A stretch of DNA of 64,000 nt from Flavimobilis soli (lineage in GTDB: Bacteria; Actinomycetota; Actinomycetes; Actinomycetales; Cellulomonadaceae), in contig NZ_PDJH01000001.1 of NCBI RefSeq assembly GCF_002564025.1, forward strand, positions 124,001 to 188,000. The letters run 5' to 3'. Position numbers and translations under genes: made by a program. A model generated the notes under the pieces. The model was not told the origin of the DNA. It saw only the letters and a program-made list of their open reading frames with translations, and searched no databases. Positions 43,803-52,669 of this stretch are shown here, in pieces. How positions within the stretch are numbered: position 1 is the first letter of the stretch; every line of letters begins with the position of its first letter.

Positions 43803-45929
43803 GTGTCGACAGCCACGATCGAGTCCTACAGCGCCCGCCACCTCTCCGTCCTCGAGGGGCTCGAGGCGGTGCGCAAACGTCCCGGCATGTACATCGGCTC
43901 CACGGACTCGCGCGGCCTCATGCACTGCCTCTGGGAGATCATCGACAACTCGGTCGACGAGGCGCTCGGCGGGCACTGCAGCAACATCGAGGTGACGCTG
44001 CACGCCGACTCGTCGGTGACCGTCGCGGACGACGGCCGCGGCATCCCGGTCGACATCGAGCCCAAGACTGGCCTCAGCGGTGTCGAGGTCGTCTTCACCA
44101 AGCTCCACGCGGGCGGCAAGTTCGGCGGTGGGTCGTACGCGGCGTCGGGCGGTCTGCACGGCGTCGGCGCATCGGTCGTCAACGCGCTGTCTGCGCGTCT
44201 CGACGTCGAGGTCGACCGCGGCGGCAAGACGCACCGCATGACGTTCCACCGTGGCGAGCCGGGCGTCTTCGACGACCCGCGCACGGGCCCGACGCCGGAC
44301 GCCGCGTTCACGCCGTTCGTCGCCAAGTCGGAGCTCAAGGTCGTCGGCAAGGTCGCGAAGGGCCGCACCGGCACGCGCGTGCGCTACTGGGCGGACAGGC
44401 AGGTCTTCCCGAAGACCGCCGTCTTCTCCTACGAGGACCTCGTCGCGCGCATCCGCCAGACGACGTTCCTCGTCCCCGGCCTCTCCGTCACGCTGCGCGA
44501 CGAGCGCGGCCTGCCGGGCACGCCCGGAGCGGACGGTCCGCACACGGAGACGTTCCTGCACACCGGCGGGACGGTCGACTTCGTCGACTTCCTCGCGCCC
44601 GACGCGCCCGTCACGCAGACCTGGCGCCTCACCGGCGCGGGCACCTTCACCGAGACCGTCCCGGTCCTCGACGACAAGGGCCATATGACGCCGCAGGAGG
44701 TCGAGCGCGAGTGCGCGGTCGACGTCGCGCTGCGCTGGGGCGGCGGCTACGACACGAACGTCAAGACGTTCGTCAACATCATCGCGACGCCCAAGGGCGG
44801 CTCTCACCTCGCCGGATTCGAGGCCGGGCTGCTCAAGCTGCTGCGCAAGCAGGTCGAGGCGAACGCCCGCCGGCTGAAGGTCTCGACGAAGGACGCGGCC
44901 GAGCGCATCGAGAAGGACGACGTCCTCGCGGGCCTCACCGCCGTCGTCACCGTGCGGCTCGCGGAGCCGCAGTTCGAGGGCCAGACGAAGGAGGTGCTCG
45001 GCACCGCGCCCGTGCGCCAGATCGTCGCGAAGGTCATCGAGAAAGAGCTCGGCGCGATCCTCACGTCGTCCAAGCGGGACGACAAGGCGCAGGCGTCGCT
45101 CCTGCTCGACAAGGTCGTCGCGGAGATGCGCGCGCGCATCTCGGCGCGCAAGCAGAAGGAGATCTCGCGCCGCAAGAACGCGCTCGAGACCTCCTCGCTG
45201 CCGGCGAAGCTCGCGGACTGCCGCAGCGACGACGTCGAACGCTCGGAGCTGTTCATCGTCGAGGGTGACTCGGCGCTCGGCACGGCAAAGCTTGCGCGGT
45301 CCTCGGACTTCCAGGCGCTGCTGCCGATCCGCGGCAAGATCCTCAACGTGCAGAAGGCGTCGATCACCGACATGCTCCGCAACGCGGAGTGCGCGGCGAT
45401 CATCCAGGTCATCGGCGCGGGCTCGGGCCGGTCGTTCGACCTCGAGAGCGCGCGCTACGGGAAGATCGTCATGATGACGGACGCCGACGTCGACGGCGCG
45501 CACATCCGCACCCTGCTGTTGACGCTGTTCTACCGGTACATGCGCCCCCTCGTGGAGGCCGGCCGCGTGTTTGCGGCGGTGCCGCCGCTGCACCGCATCG
45601 AGGTGATCGGCGCGGGCAGCAAGAAGAACGAGTACATCTACACGTACTCCGAGGCGGAGCTGCGGGCGACGCTCAAGAAGCTCGACAAGGCCGGCAAGCG
45701 GTACAAGGACGACATCCAGCGCTACAAGGGCCTCGGTGAGATGGACGCGAACCAGCTCGCGGAGACGACCATGGACCCGCGCCACCGCACGCTGCGCCGC
45801 GTGACGCTCGAGCACGCGCAGGCCGCCGAGACGGTCTTCGAGCTGCTCATGGGGTCCGACGTCGCGCCGCGCAAGGAGTTCATCGTCGCGGGCGCGCAGG
45901 GGCTCGACCGGACGCGCATCGACGCCTGA
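43803..45929 (+). CDS. parE: DNA topoisomerase IV subunit B
   Basis: ATPase subunit of the type II topoisomerase; 708 residues. The GHKL ATPase shows DNSVDEAL, DDGRGIPVDIE and GGLHGVGASVVNALS. The transducer and the TOPRIM region follow, with EGDSALGTAKLAR and DADVDGAHIRTLL. The SALGTAK form, rather than SAGGSAK, points to ParE rather than GyrB, and no gyrA/dnaA context is present. GTG at 43803 lies 8 bases after TACAGT, so it is probably near-leaderless. A parC partner is not in the window. Confidence 0.9.
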   Translation: MSTATIESYSARHLSVLEGLEAVRKRPGMYIGSTDSRGLMHCLWEIIDNSVDEALGGHCSNIEVTLHADSSVTVADDGRGIPVDIEPKTGLSGVEVVFTKLHAGGKFGGGSYAASGGLHGVGASVVNALSARLDVEVDRGGKTHRMTFHRGEPGVFDDPRTGPTPDAAFTPFVAKSELKVVGKVAKGRTGTRVRYWADRQVFPKTAVFSYEDLVARIRQTTFLVPGLSVTLRDERGLPGTPGADGPHTETFLHTGGTVDFVDFLAPDAPVTQTWRLTGAGTFTETVPVLDDKGHMTPQEVERECAVDVALRWGGGYDTNVKTFVNIIATPKGGSHLAGFEAGLLKLLRKQVEANARRLKVSTKDAAERIEKDDVLAGLTAVVTVRLAEPQFEGQTKEVLGTAPVRQIVAKVIEKELGAILTSSKRDDKAQASLLLDKVVAEMRARISARKQKEISRRKNALETSSLPAKLADCRSDDVERSELFIVEGDSALGTAKLARSSDFQALLPIRGKILNVQKASITDMLRNAECAAIIQVIGAGSGRSFDLESARYGKIVMMTDADVDGAHIRTLLLTLFYRYMRPLVEAGRVFAAVPPLHRIEVIGAGSKKNEYIYTYSEAELRATLKKLDKAGKRYKDDIQRYKGLGEMDANQLAETTMDPRHRTLRRVTLEHAQAAETVFELLMGSDVAPRKEFIVAGAQGLDRTRIDA

Positions 45930-45993
45930 CGCGATCGGCTGACGCGTCAGAAATCTCTCGACGCGCCCGCTTCCGCACGGCACCGTGGGACCT

Positions 45994-46983
45994 ATGAACC
46001 TGCCCCCGTCGCTGCGCTGGCGCGCGCTCACGCCCCAGGACGCCACGACCCTGCTCGCGCTCGAGAACGCGATCGAGGAAGCGGCTGACCTCCCGTACCG
46101 GATGTCGCTCGCCGAGATGGAGGACGAGCTCGGTGCGCCGTGGCGCAACCTGGCCGAGGAGACGGTCGTCGGGCTCGACGACGACGGCGTCGCCCGGGCA
46201 TGGGCCGAGCTGCTCGCACCGCCCGACGACGAGTCGGAGCGTCGCGTGCTCATCTTCGGCGGGGTGCACCCGCAGTGGCGAGGCCGCGGCATCGGGCGGG
46301 CTCTCGTGCCGTGGGCGCTCGAGCGGGCGCACGCGCTCGTCGCCGCGCACCCGGCCGGCGACCAGGTGCCCTGGCGCATCGGCGTCTTCCTCAGCGTCGA
46401 CGACGCGGCCGCACGGCGCCTGTACGAGCGTGCCGGGCTCGCACCGCTGCGGCACTACGCGCTGCTGCGCCGCGACCTGTCCGTCGCGCTGCCGGACGTC
46501 GCGGTGGCAGACGGCGTCGTCGTCGAGCCGTGGACGGCGGACGTCGAGGAGGAGGTGCGGCTCGCGCACAACGCCGCGTTCGCCGACCACTGGGGGTCGC
46601 AGCCGCAGAACGCAGAGCGGTGGCTCGAGCAGCGGTGGGCTTTCGTGCGGGAGTGGAGCCTCGTCGCACGCGACACGACGGCGCCGGGGGCGCCGGTCGT
46701 CGGCTACCTGAAGTCGGAGAAGCTCCCCGACGACTGGCCCGCACAGGGCTTCACGAGCGCGTACGTCGACATCCTCGGCGTGGTGCGCGAGGCGCGTGGC
46801 CGAGGCGTCGCGAGCCTTCTTCTCGCCCGGGCGATGGCGCTGTATGCGGCGGAGGGGATCGAGTACGCGACCCTCTCGGTGGACACGGCGAACCCGACGG
46901 GCGCGTTCCAGCTCTACGAACGGCTGGGCTTCGAGCCGTACCACCGCCGTGTCCACCTCGCGCTGACGTCGGACGACGCGTGA
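45994..46983 (+). CDS. Double-GNAT acetyltransferase (MshD-like architecture)
   Basis: 329 residues forming two GNAT domains. The acetyl-CoA loop of the first is GGVHPQWRGRGIGRALV, and that of the second is LGVVREARGRGVASLLL, followed by VDTANPTGAFQLYERLGFEP. This tandem layout is shared with mycothiol synthase MshD, but the sequence alone does not show that activity and no mycothiol genes are nearby. ATG at 45994. A palindrome CTGACGCGTCAG at 45939-45950 lies between parE and this gene. Confidence 0.85.
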   Translation: MNLPPSLRWRALTPQDATTLLALENAIEEAADLPYRMSLAEMEDELGAPWRNLAEETVVGLDDDGVARAWAELLAPPDDESERRVLIFGGVHPQWRGRGIGRALVPWALERAHALVAAHPAGDQVPWRIGVFLSVDDAAARRLYERAGLAPLRHYALLRRDLSVALPDVAVADGVVVEPWTADVEEEVRLAHNAAFADHWGSQPQNAERWLEQRWAFVREWSLVARDTTAPGAPVVGYLKSEKLPDDWPAQGFTSAYVDILGVVREARGRGVASLLLARAMALYAAEGIEYATLSVDTANPTGAFQLYERLGFEPYHRRVHLALTSDDA

Positions 46984-47060
46984 GGGCGGGCGCGCTCGCC
47001 CCCTTCAGTGGGTGACAGACCGTCACGTAAGGTGGGCCCACTCAACGACGAGGAGGACCC

Positions 47061-47759
47061 GTGCGCGCCAAGACCCTGGTCACCACCACCGCGGCAGTCG
47101 CCGCGACCGTGTCGATCGTCCACCTGGCCGCCCAGCTCACCGACCGGGACGGGCTCGCGGATGTCACGCAGGTGATGCTCATGCCGGCCGTCGCCGGGTG
47201 GCTCGCCGCCCGCACGACCGGGGCGCCGCGGCCGCGGATCGTGCGCCGGTTCCTGCTGGGCCTCGGGTTCTCGTGGCTCGGGAACACCGCGCCACGCTTC
47301 CTCGACGGCGACGCCGGCTTCCTGGCGATGGTCGGGTTCTTCCTCGTCGCTCAGCTCGTCTACGCGTCGGCGTTCTGGCCGCTGCGCAAGAACAGCGCCG
47401 CGGCGCGCGCCCCGTGGTCGCTCCTCGCCTATCTCGCGGTGCTCGTTGTGATCGTCGCGCTCTGCGCGGGCGAGGCCGGGCCGCTGCTGCCTGCGCTGCT
47501 CGTCTACGCGGGGGCGCTCGTGACGACGTCGATCCTCGCGTGGGGCGCCGGTCCGGTCGCGGGCGTCGGCGGGGTCGTGTTCCTCGCGTCCGACGCGATG
47601 ATCGGCCTGCGCGCCTTCGCGCCCGCCTTCGACCCGCCCCAGACGGGCTTCCTCATCATGTCGACGTACATCGCCGCGCAGGTGCTGCTCGCGCACGCGG
47701 TCGCGCAGCGCGCGTCCGCCGAGGCGGGCGAGCGGGAGCGGGTGCCCGCGCCCGCCTGA
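47061..47759 (+). CDS. YhhN-family membrane protein (lysoplasmalogenase-like)
   Basis: 232 residues with about seven to eight helices and the family-type acidic sites within membranes: LLGLGFSWLGNTAPRFLDGDAGF and GGVVFLASDAMIGLRAF. YhhN/TMEM86 proteins include lysoplasmalogenases that cleave the vinyl-ether bond of lysoplasmalogens; activity here is inferred from family only. GTG start with GAGGAGG upstream. Ends 197 bases before the ECF operon. Confidence 0.82.
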   Translation: MRAKTLVTTTAAVAATVSIVHLAAQLTDRDGLADVTQVMLMPAVAGWLAARTTGAPRPRIVRRFLLGLGFSWLGNTAPRFLDGDAGFLAMVGFFLVAQLVYASAFWPLRKNSAAARAPWSLLAYLAVLVVIVALCAGEAGPLLPALLVYAGALVTTSILAWGAGPVAGVGGVVFLASDAMIGLRAFAPAFDPPQTGFLIMSTYIAAQVLLAHAVAQRASAEAGERERVPAPA

Positions 47760-47856
47760 CGGGCTCCCGGGGCGACGTCGGTACGCGCGTCGAGGGGCGG
47801 CGTCGGGCAGGAGGGTCGGTACGCGGACACTTCTCCCGCTCGTCCGCGAGCGTCGC

Positions 47857-47862
47857 TAGAGT
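47857..47862 (+). promoter_or_regulatory. Putative -10 box of the ECF operon
   Basis: TAGAGT predicts a transcription start near 47869-47871, exactly where the structured leader begins. Confidence 0.45.
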
Positions 47863-47870
47863 CGGCCTCG

Positions 47871-47924
47871 GACGCAGGATGATGGCCCCAGAGGGGGACT
47901 GCGTCACCGCCGGGCGAATGCCCG
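47871..47924 (+). promoter_or_regulatory. Structured 5' leader of the ECF operon (possible riboswitch)
   Basis: GACGCAG (47871-47877) pairs with CTGCGTC (47899-47905), enclosing a CCCC/GGGG hairpin (47886-47896). A second hairpin, CGGGC-GAAT-GCCCG (47911-47924), follows. The start codon is 33 bases further. I do not recognise the cobalamin, TPP, FMN or other common riboswitch cores in it, so class and ligand are unknown. Confidence 0.4.
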
Positions 47925-47956
47925 CGCCTCGACGACCCCTCACCGAAAGGCCACCC

Positions 47957-49045
47957 ATGCGCACCTCGCGCCCGACCGCCCGCACCGCGGCCGTCCTGCT
48001 CGCCACTACCCTCGTGCTGCCGCTCGCCGCGTGCGGCGACTCGTCCGCGCAGGGGCCGACGGCGTCGGCGACCTCCGCGGCCCCGGCTCCCTCCGCGACG
48101 CAGACGCCTGCGGTGAGCGCGCCCGAGGACGTCGCGAAGGCCGCGCTCGCGTGGCTCGCGTCGACCGAGCTGACGGACGGGCTGTTCGTCACCGAGTTCG
48201 ACGGCACCGCCTACCCCGACCAGGGCCTCACGCTCGACGTGCTCGTCGCGGCCCTCGCCGCGGGAGACGACGCGCTCGCGCAGAAGCTCGCCGGGGCGTT
48301 CACGGCCGGCGTCGTCGACGCCTACGCGGGCGACGGCGAGAGTGCCGGGTACGCAGGATCGACGGCGAAGGGCGCCGTCGTGCTCGGGGCCGCGGGCAAC
48401 GAGCTCGCCACGACGCTCGACGCGCGCCTCGCGACGCTCCTTACCGAGTCCGGCCGCATCTCCGACCTGGGCGGCGACGACTACTCGTCGACTGTGAGTC
48501 AGGCATGGGGCGTGCTTGCGCTGTCCCGCCCCGCGGCCCTCGCGAGCGACGACGGCGCTGAGCGCGCCACGCACGCCGCCACCTACCTCGCATCGCAGCA
48601 GTGCGACGACGGCTCGTTCCCCGCGACGCTCGACGCCGAGGAGTGCGTCGGCGACGTCGACTCGACTGCCTTCGCGCTGTCCGCGCTCACGGGCTACGCC
48701 CGCTCGGGCGCGACGGACCTCGATGAGGACGTGACGACGTCGGCTGCCGAGTGGCTCGCGAGCGCCGCGACGGAGGTCGACGGCGGACGCGCCTGGGTGA
48801 CCGGCGAGCCGGCTGTCGCGAATACCAACTCTGCGGGCGTCGCGCTCGTCGCGCTGGCCGATGCCGCGTCCACGGACCCGGTTGTCGGCGAGGCGCGCGC
48901 GTGGCTCGCGGCGCAGACCGTCCCGGCCGGTGACGGCGTCGCGATCACGTTCGACGGGACCGCGCCCGACGCCCGCGCGTCCGCTCAGGCCGTGCCCGCG
49001 CTGCTCGGCTCGGGTCTGTTCGACCTCGTGGGGTCTGAAGGCTGA
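47957..49045 (+). CDS. Lipoprotein with terpenoid-cyclase-like alpha-toroid repeats
   Basis: 362 residues. The lipoprotein signal ends LVLPLAAC (Cys26), followed by a Ser/Ala/Thr/Pro linker. The rest is repeated alpha-hairpins of the prenyltransferase/squalene-cyclase type, for example AATYLASQQCDDGSFPATL, STAFALSALTGYARSG and NSAGVALVALADAAS, ending with PDARASAQAVPALLGSG. This alpha/alpha toroid is the fold of the N-terminal half of transcobalamin and intrinsic factor. Its stop overlaps the next ATG by 1 base. Likely an anchored ligand-capturing protein of the downstream ECF transporter. ATG with GAAAGG. Confidence 0.85.
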   Translation: MRTSRPTARTAAVLLATTLVLPLAACGDSSAQGPTASATSAAPAPSATQTPAVSAPEDVAKAALAWLASTELTDGLFVTEFDGTAYPDQGLTLDVLVAALAAGDDALAQKLAGAFTAGVVDAYAGDGESAGYAGSTAKGAVVLGAAGNELATTLDARLATLLTESGRISDLGGDDYSSTVSQAWGVLALSRPAALASDDGAERATHAATYLASQQCDDGSFPATLDAEECVGDVDSTAFALSALTGYARSGATDLDEDVTTSAAEWLASAATEVDGGRAWVTGEPAVANTNSAGVALVALADAASTDPVVGEARAWLAAQTVPAGDGVAITFDGTAPDARASAQAVPALLGSGLFDLVGSEG

Positions 49046-49770
49046 TGCGCAGGATCGCCGTCGCGGCGCTCACGGTTCTGCTTGCGCTCGGGCTCGCTCC
49101 CGCCGCGGGCGCGGCTGGCGTGGCTGCGACGGCGTCGGGTCCCGCTCGTACGGCCTCGGACGGCCAGACGTACGGGGGATGCCTCGGAGTCACGATCGTC
49201 GTCGACTTTGGCGACCTGGACGGTGACGGGCAGCGCGGCGGCGCGATCCAGTGCGAGCCGACGACCGGGCGCGCGCTCGACGTGCTGCAGGCCGCGGGCG
49301 TCAAGCTCGAAGGCACCGCGTCAATGGGGCTCGCGTTCGTGTGCCGCGTCGAGGGCCGCCCGGCCGCCGACGAGGCCATCGCGCTGCCGGACGGTTCGAC
49401 GCGCACCGAGTCGTGCCAGCGCACTCCGCCCGCGAGCGCGTACTGGTCGCTGTGGGTCGCGACGTGGGACTCGCAGGCCGACGAGTGGACGTACGCGACC
49501 TCGGGAGTCGGCGACATCCAGCTGGGTGCGCGGGACGCGATCGCGCTCGTGTACGCCGTCGGACGGGACGAGGGGCTGCCGCCGCTCATGTCCCCGGAGA
49601 AGGCGCGTTGGCTCGAGCTGCCGAGCGGCTGGGAGGGTCGTGTCCCTGCGGGCGACGTGAACGGTGACGGTGACGGGCCCGCGGTGGCCGTGTATGCCGG
49701 TGGGGCGCTGCTGCTCGTCCTCGTCGGGGCCGCGGTGGTGCTCGCGGCGCGACGTCGGCGCTGGCGGTGA
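49045..49770 (+). CDS. Secreted, C-terminally anchored DUF4430-like protein
   Basis: 241 residues. Signal peptide VAALTVLLALGLAPAAGAAG, then a beta domain matching DUF4430/transcobalamin C-terminal domain features: GVTIVVDFGDLDGDG, GRALDVLQAAGVK, FVCRVEGRP, YWSLWVATWDS, and GVGDIQLGARDAIALVYA. An Asp/Gly-rich linker and a C-terminal membrane helix with an RRRRWR stop-transfer end follow. With the preceding toroid lipoprotein it mirrors the two-domain build of transcobalamin, split into two chains. Overlaps the ecfT gene by 4 bases. Confidence 0.8.
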   Translation: MRRIAVAALTVLLALGLAPAAGAAGVAATASGPARTASDGQTYGGCLGVTIVVDFGDLDGDGQRGGAIQCEPTTGRALDVLQAAGVKLEGTASMGLAFVCRVEGRPAADEAIALPDGSTRTESCQRTPPASAYWSLWVATWDSQADEWTYATSGVGDIQLGARDAIALVYAVGRDEGLPPLMSPEKARWLELPSGWEGRVPAGDVNGDGDGPAVAVYAGGALLLVLVGAAVVLAARRRRWR

Positions 49771-50978
49771 CGTCCGTGCACGTGAGGTGCGTCCACCCGG
49801 GAGCGTGGTGGCTGTGGGCGGCCGGTGTGGCTGCGGCGGCGACCGCGACGACGAACGTGCTGCTGCTTGCCCTGCTCGGCGCCGTCGTGCTGCTCACGGT
49901 GACCGTGCACCGGCCCGAGGGCGCGCGCGGCTTCGGGGTGTACCTCGCGGTCGCGGGCGCTGTGGTCGTGGTGCGGGTGCTCGCGCACGTCGTGCTCGCG
50001 ACGCCCGGCGTGCACGTGCTGGTGGACCTGCCGGCGTTCGACGTCGGGCCGCTCACCCTGCTCGGACCTGTGACACGTGAGGCGCTGCTCGCGGGCGTGT
50101 CCGGCGGGCTGCAGCTCGCCGTGCTCATCCTTGCCGTCGGTGCGGCGCACACGATCGCCGACGCCGCGAGCCTGCTCCGGCACGCGCCTGCCGCGCTCGG
50201 GCCGATCGCGACCGCCGCCGTCATCGCGGTCTCGACGTTCCCGTCGCTCGTGCGGTCCGTCCTCGAGACGCGTGACGCGTTGCGCCTGCGCGGTGTGACG
50301 CTCAGCGGGCGCGGGGCGCGCGACCGGCACCTGCTCGAGCGCGTCGTCGTGCCCGTGCTATCGGGGGCCGTCGAGCGGTCGTTCGCGATCGCGACCGGGA
50401 TGGAGGCGCGCGGGTTCGGCGCTTCGCATGCCGTGACGCGGGGGGCTGCGCCGCTGACCGTCGCGGCCGTCGGGGCAGCGGGGGCGGCGCTGCTCGCCGT
50501 GCTCGACCCGGCGTGGCCGCGGTGGTCCGCGCCTGCGCTCGCCCTGCTCGCGGGCGTGCTGACGTGGCTCGCGCTGCGCGGCGGTGCTGCCGGCGGGCGG
50601 CGCACGACGCTGTACCGGCCGCCGCGGTGGACGCCCGTGTCGCTCGGGCTCGTCGCGTGCGGGGCGGTGGGCGCTGCGCTCGTCGCGACCGCGTCGGTCG
50701 CGGTGCGGGTGCCGACGCCGGACGCGTGGCTCGCGCTCTCGGGCGGCTTGCTCGTCGCGGTCCTCGTCGTTGCGGTGCCGGCGTTTGTGGGGCTCGTGCT
50801 GCCGGAGGGCGGGGCGGCGCAGTCTGCGGCGGGGGAGCGCGACTCTCTCTACGCCCGTGGCTCCGCGCCGGGTGCAGGCGCCGAGGCGGGCGCCCCGTCA
50901 GCCGCGTCGACGCTTCGTGCCGCGGGCTCTCCGCTCGACGTGGCGGCGTCGCGCTCCGCCGTCGAGGTGGCCCGATGA
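49767..50978 (+). CDS. ECF transporter transmembrane component EcfT
   Basis: 403 residues with a helical membrane core. The two coupling-helix signatures are ETRDALRLRGVTLS and GMEARGFGAS (Arg-Gly pairs that contact the ATPases). Additional helices near the C-terminus and a Ser/Ala-rich tail make it longer than usual EcfT. GTG start overlaps the DUF4430-like stop; its stop overlaps the ATPase ATG. It is a dedicated (group I) module with its own ATPases and S component. Confidence 0.87.
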   Translation: MTSVHVRCVHPGAWWLWAAGVAAAATATTNVLLLALLGAVVLLTVTVHRPEGARGFGVYLAVAGAVVVVRVLAHVVLATPGVHVLVDLPAFDVGPLTLLGPVTREALLAGVSGGLQLAVLILAVGAAHTIADAASLLRHAPAALGPIATAAVIAVSTFPSLVRSVLETRDALRLRGVTLSGRGARDRHLLERVVVPVLSGAVERSFAIATGMEARGFGASHAVTRGAAPLTVAAVGAAGAALLAVLDPAWPRWSAPALALLAGVLTWLALRGGAAGGRRTTLYRPPRWTPVSLGLVACGAVGAALVATASVAVRVPTPDAWLALSGGLLVAVLVVAVPAFVGLVLPEGGAAQSAAGERDSLYARGSAPGAGAEAGAPSAASTLRAAGSPLDVAASRSAVEVAR

Positions 50979-52669
50979 TCCGTCTCGAGGACCTCTCGGT
51001 CGCGATCGGCGACCGCACGTTGCTGGAGGGCGTCACGGCGGACGTCGCCGAGGGTGACGTCGTGCTGCTCGCCGGGCCGACCGGCGTCGGCAAGACGACG
51101 CTGCTGCGCACCCTCGCGGGGCTGCGCGACGGGACGGACGCGCGCGCCTCGGGCGCCGTGCGCGTCGGTGGGCGCGACGTGCTGCACGTGCCCGCGCGCG
51201 ACCGCGCCGACGTCACCGGGTACGTGGGGCAGGACCCGCTCGCGTCGTTCGTGACCGCGCACGTCGAGACGGAGCTCGCGTTCGGCCTCGAGCAGCAGGG
51301 CGTGGCGCCTGCGACGATGCGGCGCCGCGTCGAGGACACGCTCGACCTGCTCGGCATCGCGGCGCTGCGCGACCGTCGGCTCGACACGCTGTCGCTCGGG
51401 CAGGCGCAGCGCGTCGCGCTCGGTGCGGTGCTCGTGTCGGAGCCGTCGGTGCTGCTGCTCGACGAGCCGACGTCGGCGCTCGACCCGGTCGCGGCCGACG
51501 ACGTGGTTGGGGCGTTGCGGCGTCTTGCGCACGACGTCGGGCTGACGGTCGTGGTGGCGGAGCACCGGCTCGAACGGCTGCTCGGCGTCGCGGACTGTGT
51601 GTGGCACCTGCCCGGTGACGGGACGTTCACGGCGGGTGGGCGCGAGGTGCTGCGTGGGACGCCGCAAGCGCCGCCGCTCGTGCGGCTCGCCGACGTCGCC
51701 GGCTGGGCCGAGGTGCCGCGGGACGTGCGTGAGGCGCGGGCCGCGTACCTCGCGGAGCCTGAGCGGATCGAGCTGCGGGCACCTGCTCCTGCGGCCGCCG
51801 TAGGCGGGCCTGTGGCGGTGCGCGCGCGGCGCGTGGAGGTGCGGTGGGGGAGCGCCGCCGTCGTGCGTGGGCTCGACCTCGAGCTGCGGGCGGGCGAGGT
51901 GACGGTGCTCATGGGGCGCAACGGTGCGGGGAAGTCGACGCTGCTGCGCGCTCTCGCGGGTGCGCTGCCGCACCGGGGGCGGCTGGAGGTCGACGGCGTG
52001 GACCCCGCGCGGCTCGGTGCGGCGGAGGCGCGGCGGCACGTCGTGCTCGTGCCGCAGGAGGTGGGCGCGCTGCTGTTCACCGACTCGGTCGCGGCGGAGT
52101 GCGCGTCCGGGGACTGTGATGCTGGGGCGCCGGCCGGGACGACGCGAGAGCTGCTGGACGCGCTCGTGCCGGGGATCCCTGCGGACGCGCATCCGCGCGA
52201 CCTGTCGGAGGGGGAGCGCCTCGCGCTCGTCGTCGCGATCCAGCTCGCCGCCGGTGCGGGCGTGGTGCTGCTCGACGAGCCGACGCGCGGCCTCGACACG
52301 CCCGCGCGGCACGCGCTCGTCGCGGCGCTGCGGGAGCGCGCGGCGGCGGGAGCGGCGGTCGTGCTCGCGACGCACGACGTCGAGACGGCCGCCGAGGCGG
52401 CCGACCGGGTCGTGGTACTCGCCGACGGCGAGGTCATCGCGGACGGGCCGGCGTGCGAGGTGCTGACCGGGTCGATGGCCGGGGCGCCGCAGGTGGCGCG
52501 CGTCGTGCGGCCCCTGCCCGCGCTGACGGTGGGGGAGCTGCGGCGCGCTGGTGCGGGGGAGAGTGCAGAGGCGCGGGACGGTGCTGAGGTGCGGGACGGG
52601 GCTGAGGCGCGGGACGGTGCGGCGGCTGGCGAAGGTGCGTTCGGGCTCGCGGGCGGGGGACTGCCGTGA
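50975..52669 (+). CDS. Fused double-ATPase of ECF transporter (EcfA-EcfA')
   Basis: 564 residues with two ABC ATPase domains in one chain. The first has Walker A GPTGVGKTT, signature LSLGQAQRVALG, Walker B VLLLDEPTSALD and the switch His in VVVAEHRLERL. The second has GRNGAGKST, a divergent signature LSEGERLALVV, VVLLDEPTRGLD and LATHDVETA. A low-complexity C-terminal tail repeats the six-residue unit AEARDG about three times (about 52564-52620), encoded by an 18-bp DNA repeat. Powers the adjacent EcfT/S pair. Confidence 0.92.
   Translation: MIRLEDLSVAIGDRTLLEGVTADVAEGDVVLLAGPTGVGKTTLLRTLAGLRDGTDARASGAVRVGGRDVLHVPARDRADVTGYVGQDPLASFVTAHVETELAFGLEQQGVAPATMRRRVEDTLDLLGIAALRDRRLDTLSLGQAQRVALGAVLVSEPSVLLLDEPTSALDPVAADDVVGALRRLAHDVGLTVVVAEHRLERLLGVADCVWHLPGDGTFTAGGREVLRGTPQAPPLVRLADVAGWAEVPRDVREARAAYLAEPERIELRAPAPAAAVGGPVAVRARRVEVRWGSAAVVRGLDLELRAGEVTVLMGRNGAGKSTLLRALAGALPHRGRLEVDGVDPARLGAAEARRHVVLVPQEVGALLFTDSVAAECASGDCDAGAPAGTTRELLDALVPGIPADAHPRDLSEGERLALVVAIQLAAGAGVVLLDEPTRGLDTPARHALVAALRERAAAGAAVVLATHDVETAAEAADRVVVLADGEVIADGPACEVLTGSMAGAPQVARVVRPLPALTVGELRRAGAGESAEARDGAEVRDGAEARDGAAAGEGAFGLAGGGLP

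Noticed and set aside
43788..46379. 863-codon open frame antisense to parE and the GNAT gene
   Set aside because: It spans two clear genes of different function and has shadow composition without motifs.
47871..47950. Cobalamin riboswitch before the ECF operon
   Set aside because: The conserved cobalamin aptamer core and B12-box were not found, so only an unclassified structured leader is reported.
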